Counted from the stretch's first letter, positions 34,644 through 46,600 are shown. The stretch: 64,000 nucleotides of DNA from Ampullaceana balthica (GCA_944989445.1 CALYLW010001013.1:183249-247248), one strand, 5' to 3'. Notes: generated by a model from the letters alone, not told the origin. Program-made: numbers and translations.

Positions 34644-35255
34644 AATTAAAATCGTTGACTAAAGTTTGAACTCTTACATAAAAGGGAAAATTTATAGATA
34701 GATATACTATCTATTGTCTTAACTGACGTGCAATTAAATTGTATTTTCAATGAACGCCGCGCTAAAAAGCACCACTATCGACATATTTATTATGAGATTA
34801 CAATTGAGACAACTTAATTAAGCGGTAAGATTGATGAGAAAATCATATTATCGGGTCTTAACTTCGGTTAAATTGCAATCTACAAGTCTATGCTGACATA
34901 GAATTAATTATTTCTATTGCTTACAGTTTGTATTGCATGTAATTAAGTATATTTTATAGAAATAGTTAATTCGAAGGAAAAATAAATATTGAATTCAAAT
35001 TGTTAGAATCCTAGTTACTTCAAATTTAGAAAACTATAAATTTAATACTTTTATCGTCATATATTCCTTTCGTAATTGATGAAAATTGTGTAGTAAATAT
35101 CGATAGTTTGAATTACATTTATCTAAGTGGCATTCCACTTGACTTCGATCTCTTCAATAAGGGATACCATTTCAATGAACTTCTAGGATTCTCCTACCAC
35201 CAGAAAAGACTGAGTTCGATTTAAACAATATCCTCTCACTAGCTAATTTTTGTTA

Positions 35256-36971
35256 TCTATATATATATATAGAAATCAAAGTATGCTTGTGTGTGTGTGT
35301 GTGCATGTCCTTTATAGCAGACTAAACGATTCATCCGATCGTCATGAAATTTTTGGAGACTGTTTAGTTCCTACCTGGGATGGTTACTTGCAACTTTGTT
35401 TTCTAAATTTAACACTCATGGGGCGCCGGGTTCCATAATGTCATTTTTTGCCAATATGAGCTATATAAAAATTAGTTTAAGCGCTAGCTACTGTGTAAAT
35501 TGTTGGATCTTAGCCAAACTTTGTATATGACAACTTGATAGCCAATATTAAAATACTACAGGGAACTGAACTGCAAATAGTCATTATTTTGGGGCTGGGG
35601 GCCCAAAAATTCACATTTCTTAAACGTTTAAGATTGTATTCACCATTCAGTCATTAACAATCTTGACAAATAATGACACATGTATCCATTATTATACAAA
35701 TTGAAATGAACAGGGGTTTTGAACTTTATATCTTGCACTGAATGGGCCCGGGGCCCTTAATGTCTTTTTTTGGTAATGTATGATATATAAAAATTAGTTT
35801 ATGCGTTAGCTACTGAGTAAATGAATGGATCTAAACCAAAAATTGAATACAAAAACTTGGTAGCCCATATTGAAATACTATAGGGCACATAACTGCAAAT
35901 ACCCATTCTTTCGGGGCCGGGGTACCCCAATGTCTTTTCTTCGTGTATGTTTAATGTATTTTCAACCATTCAGTTTTTCACGATCTTGAGGAATATATCT
36001 ATGAGGAAAGTTAATTACATTAAATGGTTTTTGAAATTTACATCTATCACCAAATGGGCCCAAGGGCCCTAAATGTCTTTTTTTCTTATATCTTCTATCT
36101 ATATATATAAAATCAAAGTATGTCTCTGTGTGTGTGTGTGTGTGTGTGTGTGCATGTCCTTTATAGCTGACTAAACCATTCATCCGATCGTCATGAAATT
36201 TTTGGAGACTGTAAAGTACCTACCTGGGATGGTAAATGGCAACTTTGTTTTCTAAATTTAACACTCATGGGGCGCCGGGTTCCATAATGTCATTTTTTGC
36301 CTATATGAGCTATATAAAAATTAGTTTTAGCGCTAGCTACTGTGTAAATGGTTGAATCTTAACCAAACTTTATATATGACAACTTGCTAGCCAATATCAA
36401 AATACTATAAGGGACTGAACTTCAAATAATCATTCCTTTTGGGCTGGGGGCCCAAAAATTCACATTTCTTAAACGTTTAAGATTGTATTCACCATTCAGT
36501 CGTTAACGATCTTAACAAGTAATGACACATGTATCCGTTATTATACAAATTGAAATGAACATGGGTTTTGAACTTTATATCTTGCACTGAATGGGCCCCG
36601 GGGCCCTTAATGTCTTTTTTTAGTTACATATGATATATGAAAATTAGTTTATGCGTTAGCTACTGAGTAAATGAATGGATCTAAACCAAAAATTGAATAC
36701 AAAAACATGGTTGCCCATATTGAAATACTATAAGGCACATAACTTCAAAAGTTTATTATTTCGAGGCTGGGGGCCCCCCATGTCTTTTCTTCGTGTATGT
36801 TTAATGTATTTTCCCCCATTCAATTTTTTCACGATCTAGAGGAAAATATATATGAGGAAACTTAATTAAATCAAAAGTTTTTTGAAAGTTACATCTAACA
36901 CCAAATGGGCCCATGGGCCCTAAATGTCTTTTTTCTTATATCTTCTATCTACATATATAAAATTCAAAGTA

Positions 36972-37006
<35 letters not shown>

Positions 37007-38779
37007 ATGTCCTTTATAGCTATTAATCCGATGGTCGTGAAATTTTTGGAGACAGTTGAGTACCCACCTGGGATGGTAACTGGCAAATTTTTTCTAAATT
37101 TAACACTCTTGGGGCACCGGGGGCCCATAATTTTATTTGTTGTTTACATGAGCTATATAAAAATTAGTTTAAGCGCTAGCTACTGTGTAAATTGTTGGAT
37201 CTTATCCAAACTTTGTATATGACAATTTGATAGCCAATATTAAAATACTATTGGGCACTAAACTGCAAATAGTCATTCCTTTGGGGCTGGGGCCCCAAAA
37301 ATTCACATTTCTTAAACGTTTTAGATTTTATTCACCATTCAGTCATTAACAATCTTGACAAATAATTACACATGTTTCAATTATTATACAAATTGAAATG
37401 AACAGGGGTTTTGAACTTTATATCTTGCACAGAATGGGCCCCAAGGCCCTTAATGTATTTTTGGTTATATATATATATATATATCTATATATATAAAAAT
37501 CAAAGTATGTCTGTGTGTGTCTGTGTGTGCATGTCCTTTATAGCTGACTAAACCATTCACCCGATCGTCATGAAACTTTTCGAGACTGTTGAGTAGGCTC
37601 CCGGGATGATAACTGGCTACTTTGTTTCAAAATTTAACACTCATGGGGCACCGGGGCCCATATAGTCATATTTTGCTTATACGAGCTATATAAAAATTAG
37701 TTTAAGCGTTATCTACTGATTAAAAATGAATAGATTTTAACCAAACTTTGTATACAAAAACTTGGTAGCCCATACTATAATACTATAGGGACATTGACTC
37801 CTAATGGCCACTCCTTCGAGGCTGGGGGCTTAAAATACCTTTTTTACTTAAACTTTTAAGATTTTATTCCTCAATTCAATTATTAAAAAACTTGACAAGT
37901 AATGGTAAAAATATCCAATATTATCCATATTGAAATGAACAGGTTGCTGAACTTCATCCCTAGCCTTAAATGGGCCCCGGGGCCCTTAGTTTAGTTTTTT
38001 GCTTATATGAGCTATATAAATATTAGTTTTTGCGTTAGCTACTTAGTAAATGAATAGATCTTCACCAAACTTTGTATACAAAACCTTGGTAGCCCATTTT
38101 AAAATGCTATAGGGCACTGAACTTCTGATGTCAATATCTTTGGGCCGGGGGACCCCAAATGTATTTTTTTCGTATATATTTAAGATATTTTTCCTTTTCA
38201 ATTTTTAAAGATCTTGAGAAATATATCCACAATAAAACTGAAATAAAATGAACAGGATTTTTAAGTTGAAATCTTGCACCGAATGGGCAGCGGGCCTCCT
38301 AATGTCATTTTACCCCTATATTAGCTATATAAAAAGTAGTTTAAGCGTTAGATAATAAGAACATAACTGGATTTTGACCAAACTTAGAATATAAAATCGT
38401 AAGAGCCTATATTACTATAGTGCACTGAACTCCTAATGTCCATTCCCTCGGAGCTGGGGGCCCCAAATATCTTTTTATTGAACTTTAATCATTGTATTCC
38501 CTATTCAATTTTACACGATATTGAGGAATATAGCTTGAGTACAATGGCAATAAAAAAAGTATATTATCACTATTTTTGGGGCCGGGGCCCTTAATATCGT
38601 TCCTTCTTTTGTACGCTATTTAATTATTTATTTATTTATCCGTTTGCTATGAAACTTAGAATTTTTTCCACTCATCCGCGAAGGTTTCTGCATAATTGTT
38701 TTTAAACATAACACTCATTGGTTTCTTTAAATTTGTTCATTTTTACTGAGATCGTTGCAACGCACGACGGGTTTGCTAG
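35256..38779 (+). mobile_element. Composite Helitron with four successive 5' ends and one 3' end
   Basis: Helitron-type 5' starts (A then TCTATATATATA) followed by ATCAAAGTATG and a TGTG microsatellite occur at 35256, 36098, 36948 and 37484. Only one 3' terminus is present: palindrome CGTTGCAACG at 38753, then CACGACGGGTTTG and CTAG at 38776-38779 before a T. The interior is itself built from ~300-bp subrepeats with GGGCCC-rich motifs (such as GGGCCCCGGGGCCC). No Rep/helicase frame, so non-autonomous. Confidence 0.75.
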
Positions 38780-38807
38780 TATATATATATATATATATAT
38801 ATATATA
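38780..38807. repeat. TA microsatellite between two Helitron 3' ends
   Basis: About 28 bp of alternating TA separating CTAG of a plus-strand Helitron from CTAG of a minus-strand Helitron. Confidence 0.9.
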
Positions 38808-39301
38808 CTAGCAGACCCGTCGTCGCAGTGCTGCCAGCGCTAGGTTTTTCAACCTAGATCTAGGTTTTTTCGACCTTGTCTAGGTTTCTAGGTCTTTTAT
38901 TTTACAAATAGCCCTAATCTAGGTTTTTCTTTAAAAAAAAATAAACGATGTTAAAGTACAAACATTAATAAATATGTGCAATTAATATCCTAAATAAATT
39001 CGGTTTTTCAAAAATGGTATTAAGCATTAGGTGGCAAAAGATTTTTTCAGCCGCTCTGTCATGTTGCATTATGATATCTATGGCTTTATCCCACTAAATT
39101 CGAAAGGTGGCGCTGCTGCGGTCCCATCTGTCTGGTGAAATTTGATTAAAAATAAAACAGTTTGAATGAGCCAAAATATTAATATTTATTTGACTTCATG
39201 ACAAACTTAACAGCTCTACCATTTGATTCTGCTTGCGTTGAGAGAATATTCTCCCACGTATACATGGTATAATCTAAAGATAACTTAATACAACCTTCAG
39301 A

Positions 39302-39445
39302 TAGACATAGTTTTAAACAAACTTTTCTTATTCCGTATTCAAGAACAAATACATACAAATTGTCGTTCTTTCCGTCCGGAATGTGGAATGGGTTGCCTGA
39401 TCAACCGAGGAGAACCAAAACTCTATCAACATTTAAAATTTAAAT
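39302..39445 (+). pseudogene. LINE ORF2 C-terminal tail nested in hAT
   Basis: Plus-strand translation gives RHSFKQTFLIPYSRTN and SFFPSGMWNGLPDQ, ending with STFKI and a stop. The pattern Y/F-x-x-S-F-F-P-x-x-x-x-x-W-N-x-L-P is the well-known tail of CR1/jockey-type LINE ORF2 proteins. Confidence 0.7.
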
Positions 39446-39649
39446 TAAAAAAAAGAAGAGACATAACATTTTTTTAAGGGTAGGACTCAATAATCTTCTG
39501 TATAAGAGGAGCGTCTGTAATAGATAAAATAAGAATGATAATGATTCCAAGAATGCTGATAAGATTGTCATTATAAGGAAGATGACATAAGTGATGAATA
39601 AATGCAGATGTAAGTATATTTTATAATACTTATGTAGAACATACTGGTA

Positions 39650-39790
39650 CCTTAGGGGCCGTCTATAAGTGAATACATGCATCTTCTGGGGTGGGGGTGG
39701 GGGTGGAGGAAGGGGGTCATACTTTAGTGATCTATGTGACAAGGGGGAGGGGGATGTTTGAGAACTGTGACGTCACATCAAAAGCGCGCA
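39650..39790. mobile_element. GGGGG-rich transposon-like motif
   Basis: TTAGGGGCCGTCTATAAGTG, a run of GGGGTGG units, then TGTGACGTCACATC. This arrangement is common at ends of DNA transposon remnants in animals. The 100-residue minus-strand frame with polyproline is its artefact. Confidence 0.3.
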
Positions 39791-41003
39791 ACTTTAAACG
39801 AAAGTTCCACTTAAATATTTGATAGCTTACAAATTAGTTAATGACGTTTTAAATGGCTTCGCTTGGTTACGATATTAGAATGTAGCTCACACTAAATACA
39901 CAATTAAATGACAATAAAATGATTTGAAACAAGCTAATTATCAAATAGGAAATACGGCTTTTTAAATATATTTTTTTAAATTTGAGTCTTTATGACGTCA
40001 TATTTGTTTATTTTTAGCGTGTCTAGGTTTTTTCTTTCGGATCTATGTTTTTTTCGACATGTTGGCTAGGTTTTTCCCAAAAATGTCACTTGCAGCACTG
40101 GTCGTGCGTTGCAACGATCTCAGTAAAAAGGAATACATTTGTTAAAAAAGGAATTAATTTAAGGGTCACCGTACCCATATGTATAACATATGAAGTTTGA
40201 AAATCTGTTTATTTTAATCAATTTCATAACAAATATATAAATAATTTTTGTCTATATTTCCCAATATCGTGTAAAATTGAATGGGGAATACAATTTTAAA
40301 AGTTTAGTTATAAAAAAGAAATGTAAGGCCCCCGGCCCCGAGGAAATCGACATTATGAGTTTAGTGCCCTATTGTAATTTACTATAGTCTCTTAAGTTTT
40401 TAAATATGGAGTTTGATCAAAATCCAGTTATTTTCTCATTATCTAACACTTAAACTATTTTTATATAGCTAATATGAGGAAAAAATGCATTAAGATCCCC
40501 TTGGCCCATTCAGTTCAAGATGTACATTTTGAAACCTGTTCATTTAAATTCTGTTTCATAAATGATATAGTTCTGAAGTTCTTTAAAAACTGAGTGGGAG
40601 ATAATATCTTAGAGTATACAAAAAAAAAGACTTCTGGGGCCCCCGACCCTTTCGATGTAAGATGTCATATTCAACATACTCGTAAATTCCGCGTAAATTT
40701 GTTCAACAGAGAAATGAGGTTAAATGTTTTTATTCTTTGTCTCTGCATTTTCTCATTATTTAATTTACGGCATTCGGGCAAAAGGGACAATTACAAAAAC
40801 TAACTTAAAACCACCTTCAGGGTAAAAGGAACCGTCCTGCCAAATTTGGTCCCAGTCCGTCATTTGGTTTTTCCGTGCCTGTATAACAGAAAGTCGAAAA
40901 GTGAAACATACAAACATACAAGCATACAAACATACAAACATACAAAAATACAAACATACAAACATACAAACATACAAACACTAACTGAGCTTTATATATT
41001 AGA

Positions 41004-41351
41004 TTAAAAATGTTGACATTATTTATTACAAGCGTTCCTTCTTTACACAAGATTATTGAGCACCACGCTTAGTCATTTTTGTGTATACAATACATCTTGT
41101 TGTCCCTCTGTGGTGTCCTCAGTGGGTTTATTATTTAATTAATTGTACAATACCACAAAGACATTTAGTATACAAGTACAAGACCTCAGAGTTCACATTG
41201 ATAACGCCATATTTACTATTTTACACACTGCCGGAATTGACACCTTTCATTTTTTACATAATTATTTGTCCGGTGTTCACATTCCGTAATACACTATACC
41301 ATCTCTCCTCAAAAGAAAATGTCATTACGTACATTCATATCAAACACACAT
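41004..41351. other. Possible long terminal repeat or 3' flank of the gypsy fragment
   Basis: Lies directly after the integrase stop on the minus strand. No LTR pair or primer site could be recognised. Confidence 0.25.
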
Positions 41352-41866
41352 TTAACGTTCATTAATGAGCCTTTTTGTGGGCTTTGGTTGTCTCGTCGAT
41401 CTTCTCAAGACATTTTCAGATGCGTTTGTTGACTCTAATGTCATTTGAATTGTTGGTTCCTTGACTGCTGAGGTGTCAGGAACAGATGAATTCGGCACGC
41501 TATCTTTACTTGTTGAGGCTGGTTCTGCGACCTGAAGAGGAGGGAACCATTTCGGTAAATATTCCCTTTAAATAGTTGAAGGGATGTGTGCCGATGATGA
41601 TCTTATCTTATCTAATTTTCTGCGAAATGTTATCCCTTGATACGTTTCGACAATGTAGGAGAGCGGAAAAGATCTCTCTACAATTGTTCCACTGATCCAT
41701 TTATCTAGATTCCTGTAGTCCCTTATGAGGATGGTTTGTCTGGACTAAATTCGTGGAATTGTCCTTTGTTGAATCTATGTTGCTCAGCTTGTTGCTTGAA
41801 TACTGTTTCGTCAACACCTGTTTTGACCAATGAATGTCTGGTACGAAGTTGTCTGCCAAAAATTAG
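41352..41866 (-). pseudogene. Ty3/gypsy integrase C-terminal fragment
   Basis: Minus-strand translation begins LIFGRQLRTRHSLVK, continues (after a one-base shift) with DKWISGTIVERSFPLSYIV and RRKLDKIRSSS, and ends RSTRQPKPTKRL before a stop at 41352-41354. This is the order seen at the end of Ty3/gypsy pol: end of the catalytic core, the GPY/F-like module, then a basic tail with R-R-S-T-R-x-x-K-P-x-x-x. Frameshifts and a stop show it is dead; protease, RT, RNase H and the integrase catalytic triad are absent. Confidence 0.85.
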
Positions 41867-42061
41867 TATTTATATTTTTGTTTACGTTTTTTTGTTTCAA
41901 ATATAAATTGTATACTAGTTGTTTCACTCTTGACTTTAACAATTCATAAGTATTTTTATTTGGATAAATGTTAATACATATATATATATATATATTTAAA
42001 AGTTGTTTTTTTCAGCATGTAAAGGATTATAGTATTTTAGATTGATTTGTATGGGAATTTT

Positions 42062-42138
42062 TTTTTCGCATAACGAGTGTTTCGCTTAACGAGTAAGTCT
42101 CTGGAACGAAAATAAACTCGTTATGAGAGGTTGCACTG
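42062..42138. mobile_element. pogo/Tigger-like terminal fragment
   Basis: Inverted, the end reads CAGTGCAACCTCTCATAACG, followed by an AACGAG-rich stretch, and abuts TA at 42139-42140, the pogo target. Only one end was found. Confidence 0.6.
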
Positions 42139-42157
42139 TATACAATTATATTAATAA

Positions 42158-43486
42158 CTAGCAGACCCATCGTGCGTTGCAACGATCTCAGTAAAAATGA
42201 ATACATAGAGATAAAAATGGAATTACATTAAGGGTCACCGGGCCCATCAGTTTAACAAGTGAAGTTCGAAAATCTGTTCATTTCAATCAATTTCATAACA
42301 AATATATCTATGTATCTATATTTCTCAATATCGTGTAAAATTGAATGGAGAATACAATATTAAAAGTTTAGTAAAAAAACACATTTAGGGCCCCCAGCCC
42401 CGGGGAAATGGACATTAGGAGTTCAGTGCCCTATAGTAATTTAATATAGGCTCTTAAGTTTTTATCTACCAAGTTTGGTGAAAAACTGTTATTTTCTTAT
42501 TATCTAACAATTAAACTAACTTTTATATAGCTAATATAAGGAAAAAAATACATTAAGGGCCCCTGGGCACATTCGGTTCAAGTTGTATATTTTGAAAACC
42601 TGTTCATTTAAATTCAGTTTCATCATGGATATGTTTCTCAAGGTCGTTAAAATCTAAGTGAAAAATAATATCTTAGAGTATACCAAAAAAAAGTTTTAAA
42701 AATTGGTGCCCCTGGCCCTTCGATGTAAGATGTAAATTTTAAAATGCTGTTCATTTTAATTCAGTTTCATAATATATATATTTCTCAAGATCGTTAAAAA
42801 TAGAATGACACATAATATCTCAAACTTATAAGAAACAAAGACATGTGTGGCCCCCAGCCCTGAACGATTGGACATTAGAAGTGCAGTGCCCTTTGTTATT
42901 TTAATATGGGCTACCAAATTTTTATATACAAAGTTTGGTTAAGATCCATTCATTTACTAAGTAGCTATCACATAAACTAATTTTTATATAGCTCATATAA
43001 GCAAAAAAACGACATTAAGGGCCCCAGGGCCCAATTATTGCAAGTTGTCAAGTTCAAAACACCTGTTTATTTCAATCAATTTCATAGCGATATATTTCTC
43101 TATTTTTATCTAGATTCTCAATACTTCAATGGGGAATAAAATCTTAAACGTTTATGAAAAAAGACAGTTTGAGCCCCCAGCCCCGAAGAAATGGACATTA
43201 GGAAATTAGTGCCATATATTATTTCAATATTGGCTACCAAGTTGTTAGATACAAAGTTTGGTTAAGATCCATCAATTTACCTAATAGCTAACGCTTAATT
43301 AAACTAAATTTTATATAGCTCATATTAGAAAAAAATCATATAATGGGCACCCGACGCCCCAAAGTAGCCAGTTACCATCCCAGGAGCGTACTCAAAAGTC
43401 TCCAAAAGTTTCATGGTGATCGGATGAATGGTTTAGTCGGCTATAAAGGACATACATACATACATACTTTGATTTTTATATATAGA
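42158..43486 (-). mobile_element. Helitron with both termini, 1329 bp
   Basis: Minus-strand 5' TCTATATATAAAAATCAAAG at 43486 after a flanking A; 3' end ATGGGTCTG then CTAG at 42158-42161 before a flanking T. It includes the same CGTTGCAACG palindrome. The interior has four or five ~300-bp subrepeats with GGGCCC-like motifs and the phrase GATCGGATGAATGGTTTAG near the 5' end. Non-autonomous. Confidence 0.82.
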
Positions 43487-43821
43487 TAATCGTTTTGTTA
43501 TTATTTTTAAATTTATGTATTTTTTTAAATTTTAATGGACTCAAGCTAAGGCTACATAAATTTATTTTTAAAAAATATATTTGAAGCTCGATTAGGGACT
43601 ATGTTTGTTTGCTTTTCAACGTTTGAGAACCTTTGATCCCTTTGATATCTTGACCTCGCTTAATAATCGAATAATTATATTTCATTATACTAAGTTTAGC
43701 GATAAAGATTTGTTTAATATTTATTTATTAAATAATGAAGTTTTTTAAAGGGATTTAGGGGGGGGGGTTAATGCCACAAATATTTGCATGCTACTGGTGA
43801 CAACGGAATAGAGCTTTTTTT
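43487..43821. other. AT-rich spacer
   Basis: No recognised element; contains a G run at 43759. Confidence 0.5.
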
Positions 43822-44405
43822 ATAGGTTTGATACAGAAACATATCATGGCGACTGTAACTTTCTTTATTGGTTTGATACAGAAACATATCATGGCGACTG
43901 TAACTTTCTTTATTGGTTTGATACAGAAACATATCATGGCGACTGTAACTTTCTTTAATGTTTTGATACAGAAACATATCATGGCGACTGTAACTTTCTT
44001 TATTGGTTTGATACAGAAACATATCATGGCGACTGTAACTTTCTTTATTGGTTTGATACAGAAACATATCATGGCGACTGTAACTTTCTTTATTGGTTTG
44101 ATACAGAAACATATCATGGTGACTGTAACTTTCTTTATTGGTTTGATACAGAAACATATCATGGCGACTGTAACTTTCTTTATTGGTTTTGATACAGAAA
44201 CATATCATGGCGACTGTAACTTTCTTTATTGGTTTGATACAGAAACATATCATGGCGACTGTAACTTTCTTTATTGGTTTGATACAGAAACATATCATGG
44301 CGACTGTAACTTTCTTTATTGGTTTGATACAGAAACATATCATGGCGACTGTAACTTTCTTTATTGGTTTGATACAGAAACATATCATGGCGACTGTAAC
44401 TTTTT
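43822..44405. repeat. 45-bp minisatellite, 13 copies
   Basis: Unit contains TTTGATACAGAAACATATCA and GGCGACTGTAACTTTC. Very uniform: one A-T change at 43956, one G-T at 44119 and one extra T at 44190 that shifts the frame. The frames on both strands derive from the 45-bp period. Confidence 0.97.
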
Positions 44406-45200
44406 TTAATCTAATTAAATATATGCTGATCTGAGTAATAATTAAAAGTGCAAGATTAAAATTGTTGGAAACAGTAATTGACTTCCCGAATTTTGTTTTC
44501 GTCGTGTTTCCAAAACTTTATCTGTAGCGCGGTTTGCTTTCGGTGACGCGGCGTTCGAGCTCGTTCCAAAGAAACCTCTGTTCCTGTAGCACACATCATT
44601 TTTATTTTAAAATCAGCGCAATTCGTTTGTTTCTTTGTAACCCTTACAGGTATGAAGCGAGAGAAACTGTAAGGTTAACCCTGCTGGATTTTGCTTATGT
44701 TTATTTGTCAGCTGCCCATGTCTTCATCTATTATAATTAATGAAGGACAGTTAATGTTCCGTGACGCGGTGTCTAATATGCATTCACAATCCTTATAACA
44801 GATATTTTATGAGATGACTAATGTATTTAATCGTGATATTATGATACATTACTAAAGCAGTTTTAAACATTTATGAAGCTTGTCCTAAGGTTATTAAAGT
44901 TACTGGTTGATACATAATAAATTCATTAGTTCTCACTTAACATTCTAATTGTCTAATTATTTATTACTTGAGATTTTGACTTTATGACACGGTTTAATTC
45001 ATTTCAGAATATTGTTTTTCTTTCTTGAGTAGATAATGGGAGAAAATAGAGAGAGATAGAAAGAGGGAGGGGGTGTAGCATGACACTAAAAAAGGTTTAT
45101 TTCTTTAATCTGATATTTTTCTCTACTTCACTATTATGTTTCATTTTGTCAAACATCAAATCTTATATCTTGCCTGTCATTGTTTTAATAAAGACATTAC
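44406..45200. other. Region without recognised feature
   Basis: Includes a GC-richer patch at 44525-44575 and a short purine tract near 45045-45075. No motif recognised. Confidence 0.45.
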
Positions 45201-45384
45201 GAATGTTCCCTTTAAGATGCGTGGCTGCGCGGTCGCGCAGATATTTGACAGACGCCGCGCAGCAGTTTATAATTACCATGCAGCAAATTTTGTAAAATAT
45301 TGCACAAAAAATAGACATTGCGCAACTTTGCACACGAAGCTTTTCACTTTGCACACGGACCAACGAACCTTAGAGGGAACATTG
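45201..45384. mobile_element. hAT MITE of the CAATGTTCCC family, 184 bp, perfect target duplication
   Basis: Ends GAATGTTCCCTTTAAG and, inverted, CAATGTTCCCTCTAAGG. Perfect 8-bp duplication gacattac at 45193-45200 and 45385-45392. GC-rich left interior (GCGGTCGCGCAG). Overlapping short frames on both strands are not genes. Confidence 0.93.
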
Positions 45385-45392
45385 GACATTAC

Positions 45393-45795
45393 TTATTTTA
45401 GTCAAAACAGAAAAGATCGTATTTAAAGTCAAACAAAATAAATATTATCCTGATATTAATACTCAAATATCTTGAATGAAGCCATCCATGTTTACAATGT
45501 TGATTTCAATTTGTGTGGGAAGTATTTAAAAGCGTTATTTTTATTTAACCGTTGGTTTTTATTCGTCTCGTATTTGTAGAGGTTTGTTTGGCACCTATAC
45601 TTCTTGTTTTAAACGTTTTTCTTAACTGAATAAATACAATGATTGTCTAAAGTCTATAGGTTATGTTCCAATAATCAAACTTTCTTCTTTCCCTTATTAA
45701 CGTTTACAAGTTTAATGACATAAAGACTAAAGGGTAGAGTTTATTATAAAACATGTCCATAAAATAGACGTTAAATGTCTCCTAGCATTTGGGAT
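45393..45795. other. AT-rich spacer
   Basis: No recognised feature. Confidence 0.5.
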
Positions 45796-46600
45796 ACACT
45801 GAGATAATATAAGTGGGTCATGGTTGTCGACTGGCACTGAGATAATATAAGTGGGTCATGGTTGTCGACTGGCACTGAGATAATATAAGTGGGTCATGGT
45901 TGTCGACTGACACTGAGATAATATAAGTGGGTCATGGTTGTCGACTGACACTGAGATAATATAAGTGGGTCATGGTTGTCGACTGGCACTGAGATAATAT
46001 AAGTGGGTCATGGTTGTCGACTGGCACTGAGATAATATAAGTGGGTCATGGTTGTCGACTGGCACTGAGATAATATAAGTGGGTCATGGTTGTCGACTGG
46101 CACTGAGATAATATAAGTGGGTCATGGTTGTCGACTGGCACTGAGATAATATAAGTGGGTCATGGTTGTCGACTGGCACTGAGATAATATAAGTGGGTCA
46201 TGGTTGTCGACTGGCACTGAGATAATATAAGTGGGTCATGGTTGTCGACTGGCACTGAGATAATATAAGTGGGTCATGGTTGTCAACTGGCACTGAGATA
46301 ATATAAGTGGGTCATGGTTGTCGACTGACACTGAGATAATATAAGTGGGTCATGGTTGTCGACTGACACTGAGATAATATAAGTGGGTTATGGTTGTCGA
46401 CTGACACTGAGATAATATAAGTGGGTCATGGTTGCAGACTGGTACAGAGATAATATAAGTGGGATATGGTTGTCGACTGGCACTGAGATAATATAAGTGG
46501 GTCATGGTTGTCGACTGGCACTGTTATAATTTAAGTGGGTCATGGTTGTCGACTGGCACAGAGATAATATAAGTGGGTCATGGTTATCGACTGGCAATCG
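45796..46600. repeat. 38-bp minisatellite, about 21 copies
   Basis: Unit CACTGAGATAATATAAGTGG plus a GTCATGGTTGTCGACTG part. Variation increases toward the right end (46380-46590). Confidence 0.97.

Larger units (their letters stand above)
34136..35245 (+). repeat. Unit I copy at 34.8 kb, interrupted by a hAT element
   Basis: Block A at 34755-34775 (GCCGCGCTAAAAAGCACCAC). Block B: AAGTGG (35125-35130), loop CATT, CCACTT (35135-35140); second hairpin ATCTCTT/AAGGGAT at 35148-35165; third hairpin TAGGA/TCCTA near 35183-35195. A 446-bp hAT element splits the left part at 34198. Confidence 0.85.
38826..40100 (+). mobile_element. hAT element with dimerisation-domain remnant
   Basis: Ends CAGTGCTGCCAGCGCTAGG and, inverted, CAGTGCTGCAAGTGACATT. 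Target duplication gtcgtcg (38819-38825) and gtcgtgcg (40101-40108), equal except for one missing base. On the plus strand near 39207-39251 the product LPFDSACVERIFSHV is the conserved start of the hAT C-terminal dimerisation domain, followed by a stop. The interior also carries a LINE fragment, so the element is dead. A terminal relative is at 4936-5082. Confidence 0.88.
38808..41003 (-). mobile_element. Minus-strand Helitron split by a hAT insertion
   Basis: The 3' end on the minus strand is CTAG (38808-38811) after CGACGGGTCTG. The 5' end is TCTAATATATAAAGCTCAGT at 41003 after a flanking A. The interior (40109-40700) contains the GGGGCC motifs and TTTATATAGCTAATATGAGG seen in the other Helitrons. 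Sequence 38826-40100 is foreign (hAT). The left remnant joins the right one after removal of the hAT. Confidence 0.75.

Noticed and set aside
40765..41050. Cys/Val/Met-rich minus-strand frames
   Set aside because: They come from CATACAAA repeats near the 5' end of the Helitron.
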